A DNA stretch of 64,000 bases, taken from contig NZ_JANZNR010000002.1 of assembly GCF_025153525.1 (NCBI RefSeq), forward strand, positions 372,001 through 436,000, written 5' to 3'. The stretch is from Psychroserpens sp. SPM9 (lineage in GTDB: Bacteria; Bacteroidota; Bacteroidia; Flavobacteriales; Flavobacteriaceae). The translations under genes and the position numbers were made by a program. This document shows positions 63,975-64,000 of the stretch, piece after piece; position 1 is the first letter of the stretch, and each line of letters starts with the position of its first letter. The notes under the pieces are model-generated. The model did no database searches. It was not told where the DNA came from and worked only from the letters and a program-made list of their open reading frames with translations.

Positions 63975-64000
63975 GTTTTGTGATTCTGGAAGATTTTAAC

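Overview
The window is a 64 kb piece of a Flavobacteriaceae (Bacteroidota) chromosome, probably a marine genus. This is inferred from low GC, A-rich gene starts without clear Shine-Dalgarno sites, -7 promoter boxes of the TAnnTTTG type, several secreted proteins ending in type IX secretion (T9SS) sorting domains, the gene order DUF177-rpmF-fabH-accB-accC, and family-typical genes such as a Reg_prop/Y_Y_Y hybrid sensor. No rRNA operon, CRISPR array, prophage or transposase is visible. Most of the window is ordinary core genome.

Layout. 1-9.1 kb: MATE exporter (cut by the window edge), a tiny membrane ORF, queD, lpxH, an MFS exporter, an OmpA-like lipid-envelope protein, recJ, osmC-like, AhpD-like, a uracil-DNA glycosylase-family protein, rsmI. 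9.3-12.7 kb: a very large T9SS type B adhesin-like protein. 12.7-16.9 kb: an unknown protein, tdk, alr, mscL, asd. 17-25.3 kb: a diheme c-type lipoprotein, two tandemly duplicated FG-GAP/UnbV secreted proteins, a prolyl oligopeptidase lipoprotein. 25.4-26.3 kb: an orphan ABC ATPase.

26.3-35.1 kb is the outstanding region: an RNA-repair locus. It holds a WYL transcription factor fused to a phytanoyl-CoA-dioxygenase-like domain, a TPR protein with a polylysine tail, a calcineurin-like phosphoesterase, a small unknown protein, an array of degenerate tRNA-like sequences (a Pro(UGG)-like cloverleaf, tRNA 3'-half fragments, and two places where a tRNA 3' half precedes its matching 5' half, as in circularly permuted tRNAs), a soluble slipin, the RNA ligase RtcB, a small basic protein and a DUF434/NYN-type putative nuclease. 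Three promoters in this locus (upstream of the leader RNA/TPR unit, the tRNA-like array and rtcB) carry the same palindrome CGCAA-N5-TTGCG followed at exactly 15 nt by the TTTG of the -7 box. They look like one stress-induced regulon, most likely controlled by the WYL-PhyH protein encoded next to the first site.

35.1-42.8 kb: a TlpA-like thioredoxin lipoprotein and a tightly packed type III polyketide synthase operon with its own PPTase, ACP, ketosynthase, dehydratase, Y-x6-K reductase, methyltransferase and FAD oxidoreductase, probably making a lipid-like polyketide of unknown structure. 42.9-48.1 kb: a GreA/B-like protein, mtgA, a DAO-type oxidoreductase, a secreted reprolysin-like metalloprotease, a membrane protein. 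48.4-54 kb: the fatty-acid/biotin carboxylase operon, pdxA and ribE. 54-59.2 kb: a PID-CTERM-like peptide and a LytTR two-component system; an SH3-like secreted protein next to it has a textbook LytTR direct-repeat site upstream. 59.2-59.9 kb: a CAU-anticodon tRNA gene flanked by broken copies of itself and invaded by a small GIY-YIG nuclease gene. 60-64 kb: mce, rbfA, an FtsX-type permease, dus and an Lgt-like gene. Two families of dispersed intergenic repeats occur between genes.
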